NCBI RefSeq assembly: GCF_040954835.1
Contig: NC_090696.1
Span: 75,391,722 to 75,455,721 of the forward strand
From: Lepisosteus oculatus
Lineage: Eukaryota > Chordata > Actinopteri > Semionotiformes > Lepisosteidae
Direction: 5' to 3'
DNA length: 64,000 bases
The notes beneath the pieces are model-generated. The model saw only the letters and a list, made by a program, of their open reading frames with translations, was not told where the DNA came from and made no database searches. Made by a program: the position numbers and the translations under genes. Each line of letters starts with the position of its first letter. The stretch's first letter is position 1. Of the stretch, positions 44,533 to 56,286 are shown piece by piece.

Positions 44533-45333
44533 TTATATCTACACGCTATCAGAGGCCTCACAATATCTGTACATCGTTGCAAAAAATTGTGAAGGAAATG
44601 TGCCACGCGAAGCAACACAATGTTGAAATTCCAAAATTAAAATCATAAAATTACATTTTTTTGGTAAAAAAGATAAAACATCTACTTAGAATTTATCTTG
44701 AATAAAATATTCCCTTTATAAAAATACAAAAGCTTGCTTCAGGAAAAGGCTTCAAGCAGTTTTTTTTTTTTGTGTGTGTGTGTGACTGCGTTAAATCACT
44801 TCTTCACCTGCCCTGTAAGGAGGGGTGGAGCCGAGCGATTCTGAACCGAGTACAGCCGCATTACGTTCTCTGCAGGGCCATGCGATGAGCAGAGGCCTCT
44901 GGGAAGCCTGAAAGTCCTGGGAGTGCCTTCGATACCACAAACGGCGCAGGCGCTTTCTGTAAGGTGCAGAAGCTGGACGCATTTAGGCCGATATCTCACT
45001 ATGTACATATTCACAACAGAGAAACAACAAGCGCAGTTTGATGTACTGTAGTAGTTAGTAGTTCACAGTTTCTTCAGAAATCTGAGCTTCCCTCCCCTTC
45101 AGGTTTGCATTGGTCCTCTTGAGGATACATGCCCCGGCAGGCCGAAGGAGGGTGAAGAGTGGCATTCCTACGACCGGTGCTTCGGCCCCGAGCTCGCCCG
45201 GAGCTTCAGAGTCGGCGGGGGGGGCTCCTCGCCCGGTCGGATCAGGGCTGCGTGGCGCCGGCTCCCCCGGGCCCGTGCCTCCTGCTCCTGGAGCTCCTGG
45301 TTTCACGGCGTCGGTCCCCAGCCGAAGAGGCGC

Positions 45334-45648
45334 TCAGCAGGTCTTGACCGTGGACTTGGAGACGTCCGAGGTCTTCATGATGACGCTGGCCCGCGTCTCG
45401 TGGCCGGGCCGGCTGCTGGAGGCCGCGGGCAGGGCGGGGGGCGGGATGGCCTGAGACAGGGCCGCCCACGGGCTGTTGGTGTAGGCGATCAGGGGCGACT
45501 CCTCCCGGCTGCTGATGACCTTGAAGTTGGCCTTCCCCGACGTCACGAAGGTGGCCATGCTGGGGAGCTGGCAGGTGGTGGCCTTCGCGCCCGCGCCGAT
45601 GAAGAGCGGCTTCCCCTCCGCCGGCGCCGGCGGCCACAGCCGCGTGTC
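45334..45648 (-). CDS. irf2: IRF2 coding exon 9 (terminal)
   Basis: 105 codons including TGA at 45334-45336. Encodes [36 protein letters not shown] and the conserved C-terminus. GC-rich. The long plus-strand frames across it are antisense shadows. Confidence 0.94.
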   Translation of the reverse strand, partial: DTRLWPPAPAEGKPLFIGAGAKATTCQLPSMATFVTSGKANFKVISSREESPLIAYTNSPWAALSQAIPPPALPAASSSRPGHETRASVIMKTSDVSKSTVKTC

Positions 45649-48600
45649 CTGTCGGGCAGAGCAGCGGGCGTTAGCGAGGAGCGCCAGGACAGAGAGCCCG
45701 CCTTTCCATACGGGCGCAACCAAGTGCGCAGGAGCTTAACGTAGGCCAAAAGCTGAATTCGGCTTAACCGTATCCCTCTTAAATTTCACACCAGGTGAAG
45801 ATTCAAAATCTACAGCCAAAGCATGGATTCGTTGGATGAATTCTGTATCGTGTTTGGACTTTACGTCACAACCGATGGTTTCACGCTGTTGCGCTGCATG
45901 TCTGCGGTTTGCCAAGGGAGCTTGGCTCCAATTTATAGAGCGACGCCAACCCTCCAGGAGTCTCCCGTCCCACTTCCTTTAACAAAGCAGCGCTGGGCGA
46001 ATGAGCATGAAACCAGAAACGGCTACATTAATGAGCTAGAACTTCGATGAATGAAGTAGAGTGGAGATGAAGTATACACACACATCTCTAGTGGAACAGC
46101 ACACACCCATGCACACAGTATGGGAGAAAGCCAGCCCTGCAGTGAATGGTTCACCAACACAGTGGAATTTAAAACAACCACAGACCTCCACCCACACTCG
46201 TCATCCCATTTCCCCTTTCAATTTGTCCGTCTCGGGTATCACAAAGACTCAATTAATGGTGCATTTTCTGCAGATGGAGAAAATCAAATACAAACACAGC
46301 TTGTGTAGTGCTGGTTTCTTCTGCGTGCACGTGTTTTAGCACTGTTCACAGTGTGAGCTATCCCGAGTTTTGCTGTCTAACTTGATCTGCCTCGTGAGCA
46401 GTATAAACCTCTTACAAACATACACTTTCCTCTGGTTTTCAGTCACCCGTTTGTCTCCCTGAGCTCCCAGGTTTGAACTGGATGTCAAGTCTCAACCAGG
46501 GTGTTGAAGATAAGATGACAAAGCATTCCTGATTCCCAGCTTTCTCTAAAGACAAGGCCTGTTTTGAGTACACCTGTTTTTAGCTCACTGTAAGGCCTGA
46601 TGTGAATCTACAGGCTGTCTGACAAAAAAGCAGCCAAGAATCAGCAGTTCAGTGAGCCCCGGATATATGACACAGCCAGCCATAGTCCAGAAGGAGAAGA
46701 TACGCAGAAGTTCATGTCAAAGCTGGTGTCCCTCCCTCAGATATCAGAGAGGTCATGGGGTTACACATTAACCTCTCCAACTATGCTTGCGGTTCAGTTT
46801 TTTAGACTGCAGTGAACATTAACTGTTCTAATGACACTCAGATTCACAGCAGTGTGTAAAATATCTACTCTGCACTAGCAAAAGAGGGAAATCACTGTCC
46901 CATTAGACAGGGGTTTCCAATCCTGGTCCTGTCTGTTACTCAGTTCATCTGTTAACTGAATAAGAGGATTCATTTGAACTGTTTTTAGTGACTAAACATG
47001 TAGGAGGTTGCTTTTTAACTGTTGCAATTCAGAAGTAAAATAAAATCCCTAACATTGGAGTTGAAAAAAAAAACTTCCAATCAAACAACTTCAATTAAGG
47101 CTTTAATTAAGTAGTTCAACTGAGCTGGAATAAAAACTCACAGGTGTGGGCCAGCAGGACAGGAGTGCCAATTTGCCCCAGCCATAAGACAAATCAATGA
47201 TTTTCAAGTGTTTCAATATGACTAATGTTAGATATTTCCTGCCTTTTCCTGTGTTTTGTACAACATGTTATGTTTGGTATACAAAGCAGAAGGGGAAAAA
47301 AATGCAACCTTCAATTTTGAAGGTTTTAAATCCCTTTCTGTATTCCACAGCCTTTCAAAATAACCTAGTACAAAACTGCTATTCTAACAATCGATACAAG
47401 GGGCTTATTATTGTGTATGGATTAAGTGTAAGACTTTGTGAAAAATAGCACTGATGATGTTGATGTGATAGCACAACATACAATTGCCAAGAATGGTCAG
47501 TTTTATGTTCTGCACTTTTATTACACAGCCTTGTACAGCATGTTTCTCTTCAGGTTGAAAGCAAGTCTTTGCAATTATCTTTAAGAACTAATGTTTGGAG
47601 CTAATATCATTTTAGAGCGTTGCAAACCCCAAATAATTTATTTATTGTACTCCTGAGCTGCTGCTATTGAAAGGACAAGATGTCCATAAGTAAGCAATCA
47701 ATTAAGTCTGTATGCAGAAGCCCTGACCAGAATTAGTGAGCAAAGCCAATTGAGTAGGCACATAAAATGAACCAGAAATGTTGGGGGTCAACTGGTTTCT
47801 CACAAACTGTATCAAAATATATCTGACATACACTTCAAAGTACAGTGTGCCACCTTCAAACTGGCCCAATTAGCATTCTTATTTGAGTGCCACAGCTATG
47901 CAGATGAAAAACGGCTGATTTTAAACACGCCCATTCGCAAACACACTGCTGTTTACAGCCTGCAGCTGTGGATCTGTGAAAACAGTGACCATTACAGAGC
48001 TGCTTACCTTTTTAGTGTCTTCATCACTGTGCACACTGTCAGTATCGCTTTCTGTGGGGAGAACAGAAGAACAATGAAACTAGAAAAAAAAACTGCAGTC
48101 TCCAGTTTAGCAGGTTATGGCAGAATAACCTAAGAATGGAGAAGACAGGACTTCCTCTTTTGAAGAACAGAAAGAGAGAAACCAGCAGCCAAAAATTCTT
48201 CTTAACGTTAATAAAACAAACGGTTGTTTAAATCTTTGTTTTACCACGTCATGGAATTCGCTATTTGTAACTGTGTCAGTTATTTCAGCCGAGTTATTTA
48301 AAACTCCAGTCCCTGAATGTAATTCTCACACCTAAACCACATTCTCCACTGAGGAGAGAACACATGAGGTTATTTTGAGGATGATTATTTTGAATGTATA
48401 AATTCTGAAATTCAGCACTCACAGAGGTTAATAACTTTGTTATGCTGGAAACTGGTAGCTTTTCAAATAAAGATACTAGAAATGTATTTTAAAAATACAT
48501 TTTATAATGTTCAGACCCAACAACTTAAGACAAGTTACCCCCTAAAATCTGAAGTGTCTGGCTTAAATCGGAGTACAGTATGTTCATTCCTCTTACAATA

Positions 48601-50258
48601 GTGCTGACACAGCAAATCCCTGACCATCTGACCATCACTGATCACAGTACCGAGTACAGATCATATCAGGTAGTTTGCCTGAGAAATGTACTTCCCAGCT
48701 TGTAAACACAATTTTCCAGATGTATGTTTTTCTGACTCCACAAAACATTTTAAATTTTTAGATTCTGCTCAGAGAAACTGGAACATCTTTTACGTATGAC
48801 GCACATTTGTAAAGCATGGCCTTTCTTTTCTTTCTTCCTGGTGAAGAGACACAGGCACTGCACCGTCTGCCGCGCAGAAATATGTCTCTTTAAAAGAGGA
48901 AGAGGCGGCACAGACTTCCAACTTCTCTACTGCGGGCTTACTTAAGAGATGCAATGACTAGCTCTCTTCAGACCTGTGCCAGTGTGTGTGGAGATGAAAA
49001 CAACGCAGAACAGCTACCCAGATAATGCTGAACAGGTAAAGGAATAGGGGTATCAAATATTAACACATGGTGTTCACCACAAGCAATTAAAAAATGCCTC
49101 GAGCTTCAGCTCACAATAATGACCTGCTTCACTGTGGGGGTTAAAATGCTCCAGTTAACACCTCCACGTCGATTCCAGCGAGAGAATCCCTCAGTGTAAC
49201 GTGATGCCCCCTTACTTCTTACTACTGACCTCCATAGGAAGACACGGGCGAGATCTGCAGCGGGTAGGCGTGGCTGGAGCTCACGGACTGGTCTTCGTTC
49301 TCCGTGGTCACCTCGATGACCTGGCACACGTCCGGGGGGTTGCTGATGATCAGCTGCTCCTCCAGGTGACTGCGGGGCAGTGCGCTCTGGGGCTCTTCAA
49401 TTAAAAGGGTTTTGGGGGAGTAGGGTTAAGGTGAGAGTTGAATGAAACGTGAAAGCCCCATTGCCCTTGCTGCGATTTTTAGGAAAGGAAAAGCAATTTC
49501 ACTGAGAAATGCATTCCTACTGTCTCTCCCATCACCCTCTCCCCATCCCCCAAACCCCCCTGGGTGGTCACTGATCCCTCCCTCCCCGAACACTGGGGAC
49601 CCTAAAAATCCCCATCCGACAGTGGTGTTTAGAGATGGGGTTTGCCAGTGCTCCCCGTTTTCTCCAACAGTCCCTCCTCCGCTCACAGGGCCTCGCGACA
49701 CCAAGAGGGACAACAAGGCCCTTCTTCTAACACTGCGAGTGCCACCCGTAATATTCATTTATTGATCAGATGTACTTTTCCTGCCTAAATTAGGCTGCTC
49801 TGTGCGCCATAAAATGCACTTTTTTTTCTTTTCAACCTCCCTGGAAGCTCCTAGATGTAAGGCCAACCGAGGAAATACCCAAGAATAAAACACAGCATAT
49901 GTAATACTGTCCTCCTCACTCATATTAACCTCACTTTTTGCTTGCGGAGAGCAAAAATAAAGCTCTTGACCTTGCTGTCCCCACACACTGGGAGGGGACT
50001 GTATACATACTGTACGTGACGGTCAGGGGGCCACAGCAACAACACACGGCCCATTTTCACCCAGCTCAGTTCCTGCTCTCCTTCGTGTGCGATTCCCAAG
50101 CCACCTGGAGGTGACCGGCGGCGGCTGTGGGCGCGAGGGCGCCAGCAGTCTCACCGGTGAGGCCTACGACAGTGCTGTCCACCAGCTCCTCCACCTTCAG
50201 GGCCACGGCGGCCGTGTTGGGGTCCTCGGAGGCGGGCACGAGCTCCTCCACCTGCGGA

Positions 50259-50292
<34 letters not shown>

Positions 50293-53200
50293 GGGGCGCC
50301 CGTTCAGAGCCTTCACAGGGCCCGCGGGGAGACTCGCTCCCCCCCCCCACGCGTCGGCCGTCCGCCGGCAGGATCAGAGCCCTCTCCCCGACGCAAAGAC
50401 GCCCGCGGGGATACAGCCGCGAACGGCCTTGTCTGCCGCGCCGGGAGGGCTCGTACTGGTCGGCCCCGACAAGCGCCGTTTTATACCTCACTGTCCCCAA
50501 CTGCCAGAGGCCTTCCCGCCCGGACCGCTGCTCAACTCGTGATCCAGGCCCGTCAGGAACGCAAACCCACATGACAGGAGGTTTCTGTTATCGAGCCGCA
50601 CTAGACTCAGCCGTACAGGGGGGGGAAAAAACAAACTTTTTCCTTGTCTACATGCTGTGACTGCTGATAACGGGAATAAATGGAGCAATTGTGGAGGACT
50701 GTGGTGGCAGCTGTTTCGCACAGCGAGCTCACACTCAGAAATTTCATTCCATCTCAGGCTAATGGCTCCTCAGACGCTGCTCTCTTAAGACACAGCAAAT
50801 GAAGCTCGGATCATGCTCGCAATCATTCCCGAGGAAAGGGAACTGGGCCCCGTCCTCTACCCTGTACAGTACATGCTTCAAGCACACATTCGGAGACAAA
50901 ATCAGCTCTCCCACACGCAGTTGATTACCTTTATTCTTTTGGGCTTTTCTTCTTTTTCAGTTTTTTTCTTTCCTGAAAGAAAAGGCGACAGTAGTAACAA
51001 CGGGAAGAGAAGATGCCAGCGGATGAACCAGACCCCAACCCAAACGACATCAGACGGCAAATGGAAACCATCTGGATAAAGTGGGGCTTTTAAGATCTTT
51101 TTCCTTCCTTTCTTCTTCTCAACAAAAGAGGTACTTCACTACCAGCTCAAATGGTGTCACTTCAGAACATAAAATATACAATAAAAATATCAAAACTAAA
51201 AGTTTTGAAATACAAACTGCAGATTTGTCCAAAAACACACAATCGAGAACCAAGAAAAATGTAACATGTAAGGTTGAGCTTGTGTGTCTACCATTACATT
51301 TGTCCCGTGGTGCCCTCCGTGCACAACATGTTACAAACATCCTTTAATCCTCACTTAGTGAACAAAAGACTGCGTTTCAGATCACGCTGTTCGTAGAGTG
51401 TATATTTAGTAAACATCAAAGCAGGAAAAGAAGTCGATATGTGGTGCTGTTCGGCTGGAAACAAGACAGTCCAGACTCAGCATGGAAATACAAACCACAG
51501 TGAAAGCCACAGGACATTACACTGAGCCGGCGGTTCTGTGCCCATCACAGGAAGTGCCTGGCACCCCTGTCCATGGCACTGCGCTCTTTGCCAAGGTGAA
51601 GGCCTACAAGACTGAATGAGAATGCCACCAAGGCTTGTAACGCGATTACTACACAGCTGTGTATCTGCTTTGCTTCAGGCAACACTGTTTATATTGTTTC
51701 CATGGCAAATCAAATTATCCGGGCCCTGACTCTGTTTATTTAAGTCTCACAAACACTGAAAGCCTGGGCCACATCCCGTACCTGCTCAGCACTTTCTTAA
51801 TGGGTTAACGCTGTAACGAGCTTCAGCAATAATAAACAAGCTTTAAACTGTAAGGTCTACCGTGGATTAAAACAACAAACCTACCAAAACCGACCCCTCC
51901 GTCACCTTTGTCTGCAAGACTCAAAGAAAGATTACTTCTGGATGCACCACAAAGAGCACAAAACTCTTCCTATGTTTACACAGCAACTGCTGATGCAATC
52001 TCCTGTATTTCTATAGAAACTGAAACCTTGTTTGGACTGGAAGTTAAAAGCCAGGAGCTGACCTTAACAACAACTCCAAGACAAATACGCCTGCACTCCC
52101 GTACTAAAGGAGAACATTTCCTACCTTCTGAAAAGAAGGAGCGCTTCTGTCTCCGTTTTTCAATGTCTACAGCTCCGCGTTACAGAATTGAATTCAGCTA
52201 AAGATGGATGAATGACGGGTCACCTTTCTTTGTGGGTCTTTCAGTCGGTGACAACATTTTGTAGACCCTGAAGGCATTGCTCCCCTTCTTAATGCTCTTG
52301 TCCTTGACCTCCTCGATGTCAGGCAGGGAATTCATCGCACACCGGAAGTTGGCTTTCCATGTCTTTGGGTCTGGTTTGTCCACTCCGGGTTGATATTTCC
52401 CTAAAGAGGTCACACAGTAGGAATTACATTCATTCCAGTTGCTCGTAGGAGAGGTCAGGCCCCTGTTCCCTGAAAGGTGGAGACTTTACAGCCCGCAGGT
52501 TACAGATATTCATTTTCTAATGTGTTCTACAGCCCTCTCTGTGTATCTCTGCTATGAGCTCTTAGATTTATCCATTTATGTTTTTCGAGGGATAATAACA
52601 TAAAAACAAGAACACCGACTACCCCTGACAAACAGCATCTGAAAACCCTTCTTCAAGCTGTTTGCCAGGATGCACTGTATTCAGAAAACAAGGCAGCACT
52701 TTTTTTTACCCCTGTGTGGTTTACCCCTATAGGTAAAGGTAAAAGTCCTTCATGAATCACAGAGGAGCCAGAAGCCAGTGTTGTTTCTCCAGTACAGAAC
52801 TCTGCTATTCTGGATACCAGGCCACAAGAGGCCAATTGATCTCCCTGCAATGGTGGATCTCTGCTTCCATCATGCAGACTGGTGGTCACTGAGACAATGA
52901 AGGGGTATAACACCTCACTCATTGCAGGGTGTGCGATGGGAGTCTTGAACCTACAACCCTCACGTAACAGGGCCACCACCATTCTGAGCTCTTCCCTACA
53001 GGCCAGCAGCTGTGTCTTAATTCAGCACTGGGCCTGGATGAAATCAAACCTTAAACCCACCTGGAAATCACAGATTATTTTTTTCTATCGCAAATGGAAA
53101 TCTAAATTCAGTTCTTTACAGTGGCTTTATCCCGCTTCTTGCAACAGAGTCTTCTTGTTTCTATTGAATGGAAACTCACTGCCAAGGACTGTTCTATTTT

Positions 53201-56200
53201 CTTAATCAAGCCCTGCCAGTAAATCGGGCTGAAGCTTAGATTTAACTGGGCCTCAGAACGAGGGGTTCACCCTGTCAGTCGCCGAGACCTCCACTCTTCC
53301 CTCAGCTGGCAAGGAAAGTCAGGAGTCCTGCCACCACGTCCAGTACACTCCTGCCGATTCTTTCCCAGAGCCTCGTGCGTTTGCCCTCTCTACTTGTGGT
53401 GTTTGTGGACACCTCTGTGTGCCTCCCAGAGGACATCTCTCTACCACCTGAGGGCATTACGTAGACAAGAGCGCTTTGGGCATTTTCAGTACTAATATAT
53501 TTTTTATCCCTTTCTGCTCCATCCATCCATTATCCATCATCACAGACATTTATTCCTACTGAGGATCACATGGTCCCAGAACCTCCCCTGGACTGGAATC
53601 ACAGGGCACACAGCTCGGACTGCACCCCTGTGAGGGTGACTAATCCCCACACACACGAAAGCCCTCCATGTGCACCCCGAGCCCAAGCGTAGTGAGACAT
53701 CAGAGCTAATACCTCACATCATTCAGCCAAGGCATTTTGACCACAATTGCAGAAGTCTTCTATACTTCCTTTCACAACGCGACATCACACAACTCATTAC
53801 AACGTAGTCTACAATGAAGGGCTACGTAAAAAAGCTAACATTTATGCAAGAATACTACCATTCAGTTTTTCTACTCAGAGACGATAACAAAGGGCGGGTT
53901 GCGAGGTCATATTTTGCTGAAGATCAAGGCTAGGTCTCACAATCCCAGAACTAGAAATGGAAAATGTCAATTACCAGCAGCCTCATCCTACCCTAGAGGA
54001 CAACGCTATTTACAGGTCTCATCACACTGCTGAGCACCGCACGCGAACCAATCGAGGGGGAGACTCTGCACTCACATTTCACTTGGTAATGGCTCAGAGA
54101 AGAAAACAAGCTGCTTTCAGCCATCTGGCAGTGACTTCCTTCCTCGCACCCTGAGAAACAGATCCGCCCGTCTGTCTTACCCTACAGCCAGTTAACCAGC
54201 ACGCCACACTCTTCCACGCCTTCAGGCCTTTACCTGTATGAATGGCCCAGTTTCTAAATAAAGGGGCGTCTTTCTCCACATCCCACCCATGCCGAGCTGC
54301 ATGCATCCATGGAATCTGGAAAATCTTCTTGTCCTGTTAGTGAAGCACACGGAGGACAACTTGTTATTTGGGTTTAAAGTTCACCCCCATCCAGCCCTGT
54401 CACTACAGTATCCCCTTGCACTTACACAGCCCTTCCTCTCACAGATGATCCTAAAGTGCTGTTAACTGGGGGAGCGCCCCCCGCCCCCCATCCTTTGGCT
54501 CAGCGCAGCCCCTTCCAGGCTGACGCAAGGGCAGCTACACAGGAGCTGCACAGCAGAGCCGGGGGTAGCAGAGGGAGACGTTGAGGGGGGGGGGACTTTC
54601 GGAAGGGCAGACTGGACAAGCCCAGAGTGGAATTCTGCCCGGACAGACTGGGACCCTGAATGGCATCTCCTACAGCACAGTGTCCCCAGCCACCCTACTG
54701 AGGTTTCGTTTGGGAGCCTCTGGTCCGGCGCCCCCTCCCGCTGCGCCGTCAACGCTTACGGCAGCAACTGCAGCCTTCCGCGAAGGGCCTCTCGCCCCGG
54801 GACTGTCTGGTCGCAGCCCCGTGTGGCTCCTGAGATCCGCTGATCGGGGTGGACGCACTGCTTGCCTTGTTTCGATTCGAGCTCCCTGCTTCCGTTTCGC
54901 CCCCCTTCGGACCGCACAACACAAGAGTACACCCACAAGGGCACCCGTGTCACCCCTTAACAGCAAGAACCCCAAATAAAGAGACCGCGGTATGCGCAGG
55001 AGGCCTGTGCTACCGACTGGACTGAGTTGGTGTCCTCTCTCTTCCCTCCGAACACTAAAGCAGCTCTCCAGCTCTGGCGTTTGTCAGTGGAGTTTTCCCT
55101 GCTTCGCACTCTGCCTCCATTAAGACAGCGCCGCACAGGGCTGTGGAGGACAGAAAGATTCGACGATAAACCTGAATCTGGAGCTTAATCCAGATCCTAG
55201 AACATTTCTGTCAGCCAAAAATACACCGAGACCAAAATAATTACTGAGAGGAGGGGAGCAGATGCCGCAAACATCTTGGGTATTTCAAGCAACGGGAGTG
55301 TTATTCAGTAAAGCTGATCTCTTTGCTTTCTGCAGGTACAGTACAAGAATAGGAACGAGGTCTTAACAGCCTTGAGTCAACACTAAATACAATCAGGGTC
55401 CAGGCTTTTATCAAACAATCATTAAATGGCATTTCTGTTCTGGCCAAGAAGAATACACAAAAGTTAATAGTAATGCAGCAATCAGGAACTTGAACAGCTT
55501 GTTTTAAAGTCAAGCAGCACGTGGAAAGTTCTTCAGCAAGTTTCTCCAAAATCACAGGCTGAAATCTGAACTCATGGCCTTTCGGCTAGTTTTACTGGTT
55601 TATGGAACGAGCACGTCTTAAATAAACAGACCCACATTCAACACATTTTAAATGCAAATGCTATTCATCTCTGGGAAGGATTTATGAATGACTGCAGCAT
55701 ACTCCTGTTCCTAGCTCTGGGATAACTACAAGGTGAATTTAGTAGCCTAGAAAGCCTGACTTCATGTTAGTAAACTCATACTGGGGCAGGCCAGTCCCAG
55801 GGAGATTTAAATAGAGCTACTGTATGTGCAGCAGTGCCTCTGGCCTCCAGGACGCTCATTGCGATGCGGCGTCATGCAAATATAAACTGAAACCAGCGGC
55901 GGTAGCGCTGAAACAGGACCTTGAGCCGGAGCCTGCTGCTGTGACGGGAGCCTCAGGCGGAGCTTCTGTGCTAAACGCCGGAATCTGGAAAACGCCAATC
56001 CTGTCCGTTTAACCCCCTTCCGAAATTCCCGGGTGGGAAGGAGGCTGGTCACCGCGCACCCATCACGCGCGCGCCGACACGCTTTCACCTCTGGTTTCCG
56101 CCCGCGCGGGAAACTAGGCCGCTGGCGGGGGGGCGCCTGCTCCCGTCTCCGGCCTCACTCACCCTGTTCAGCCACTTCAGTCCCGGGATTTTACTGGAGT

Positions 56201-56249
56201 TGATCTGCTCTTCCAGCCACGGCCTCATCCGCATTCTTTCGACTGGCAT
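45334..56249 (-). CDS. irf2: IRF2, interferon regulatory factor 2 (eight coding exons)
   Basis: Coding exons on the minus strand: 56163-56249, 54234-54333, 52224-52400, 50929-50972, 50155-50251, 49230-49394, 48008-48051 and 45334-45648. They total 1029 nt, or 342 residues; human IRF2 has 349. The N-terminal DNA-binding domain carries the five conserved tryptophans (W11, W26, W38, W46, W58) and a recognition helix with K78, R82, C83, N86 and S87, which in IRF2 contact the GAAA core. A Lys-rich linker, an acidic middle part and the [10 protein letters not shown] motif follow. The C-terminus ([20 protein letters not shown]) corresponds to the mammalian repression-domain end. IRF2 is a nuclear factor that binds ISRE/IRF-E sites, antagonises IRF1 and also activates some genes. 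The choice of IRF2 over IRF1 rests on [18 protein letters not shown] and the downstream motifs. Confidence 0.96.
46910..47180. mobile_element. MITE-like element
   Basis: In IRF2 intron 8. The left end 'aggggtttccaatcctggtc' and the reverse-complemented right end 'tggggcaaattggcactcct' are degenerate inverted termini of the type also seen at 6790-6972. There is no coding capacity. Confidence 0.35.
48008..48051 (-). CDS. irf2: IRF2 coding exon 8 (44-nt microexon)
   Basis: The acceptor ctccccacag is followed by codons for [15 protein letters not shown], matching human ESETTDSVPSDEES, with a GTAAGC donor in phase 0. It isolates an acidic, serine-rich segment. Confidence 0.92.
49230..49394 (-). 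CDS. irf2: IRF2 coding exon 7
   Basis: Encodes [20 protein letters not shown] and [14 protein letters not shown], matching human [33 protein letters not shown]. The 3' edge (GTCAGT donor, phase 1) is firm. The 5' edge was chosen from the phase (ttgaag acceptor before 49394) and could lie a few codons further in. Confidence 0.88.
50155..50251 (-). CDS. irf2: IRF2 coding exon 6
   Basis: 97 nt encoding [20 protein letters not shown] to [12 protein letters not shown], aligned with the human VESSLGLSNG..STIKNEVDSTVNIIVVG region. Strongly GC-rich. Its acceptor is preceded by CG and CT repeats. Phase 0 to phase 1, GTGAGA donor. Confidence 0.9.
50259..50293. repeat. (CG)n and (AG)n microsatellites at the IRF2 exon 6 acceptor
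   Basis: A (CG)7-type run joins an (AG)n run of about ten units. On the IRF2 strand it reads as a CT tract followed by alternating CG immediately before the acceptor of exon 6, so it serves as the polypyrimidine tract. Confidence 0.85.
50929..50972 (-). CDS. irf2: IRF2 coding exon 5 (44-nt microexon)
   Basis: Found by looking for a phase-1 to phase-0 exon between exons 4 and 6. A strong acceptor (cttttctttcag) is followed by codons for [14 protein letters not shown] and then a GTAATC donor. The match to human KKPKTEKEDKVKHIK confirms it. It encodes the basic linker after the DNA-binding domain. Confidence 0.92.
52224..52400 (-). CDS. irf2: IRF2 coding exon 4
   Basis: 177 nt encoding [20 protein letters not shown] and the rest of the recognition helix, to [16 protein letters not shown]. 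Phase 1 to phase 1, GTGACC donor. Confidence 0.95.
53515..53700 (+). repeat. Diverged interspersed repeat, family R3
   Basis: In IRF2 intron 3. Starts 'ctccatccatccattatcca' and includes 'cctggactggaatcacaggg', resembling the end region of the common fish repeat. Heavily decayed. Confidence 0.35.
54234..54333 (-). CDS. irf2: IRF2 coding exon 3
   Basis: 100 nt encoding [20 protein letters not shown] to NWAIHTG, with W38, W46 and W58 of the DNA-binding domain. Phase 0 to phase 1, GTAAAG donor. Confidence 0.95.
54460..54990. other. GC-rich block in IRF2 intron 2
   Basis: Locally GC-rich, with long frames on both strands (up to 132 codons). No splice signals or domains match IRF2 or another protein, so it is judged non-coding. 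Confidence 0.35.
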
Positions 56250-56255
56250 GGTACC
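56163..56255 (-). CDS. irf2: IRF2 exon 2 (first coding exon)
   Basis: The acceptor cccccgcag precedes six untranslated bases (GGTACC), then ATG at 56247-56249 and 29 codons ending LKWLNR. Phase 0 at a perfect GTGAGT donor. The start context (ACCATGC) is favourable. Confidence 0.95.
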
Positions 56256-56266
56256 CTGCGGGGGAG

Positions 56267-56286
56267 GGAGAGAGAGAGAGAGAGAG
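56267..56286. repeat. (AG)n microsatellite at the IRF2 exon 2 acceptor
   Basis: About ten AG units. On the IRF2 strand this is a CT run merging into ctccctcccccgcag, the polypyrimidine tract and acceptor of the first coding exon. Confidence 0.85.

Noticed and set aside
45110-45744. Several plus- and minus-strand frames over 100 codons
   Set aside because: They are other-frame or antisense shadows of the GC-rich terminal exon of IRF2 (45334-45648).
50087-50660. Frames of 151-177 codons on both strands
   Set aside because: They overlap IRF2 exon 6 and the AG/CG microsatellites (visible as RERERE runs); only 50155-50251 on minus is supported.
50940-50972. Initial reading of a stop codon in IRF2 exon 5
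   Set aside because: Recounting the adenine run put the frame right; the exon is open and matches the IRF2 linker.
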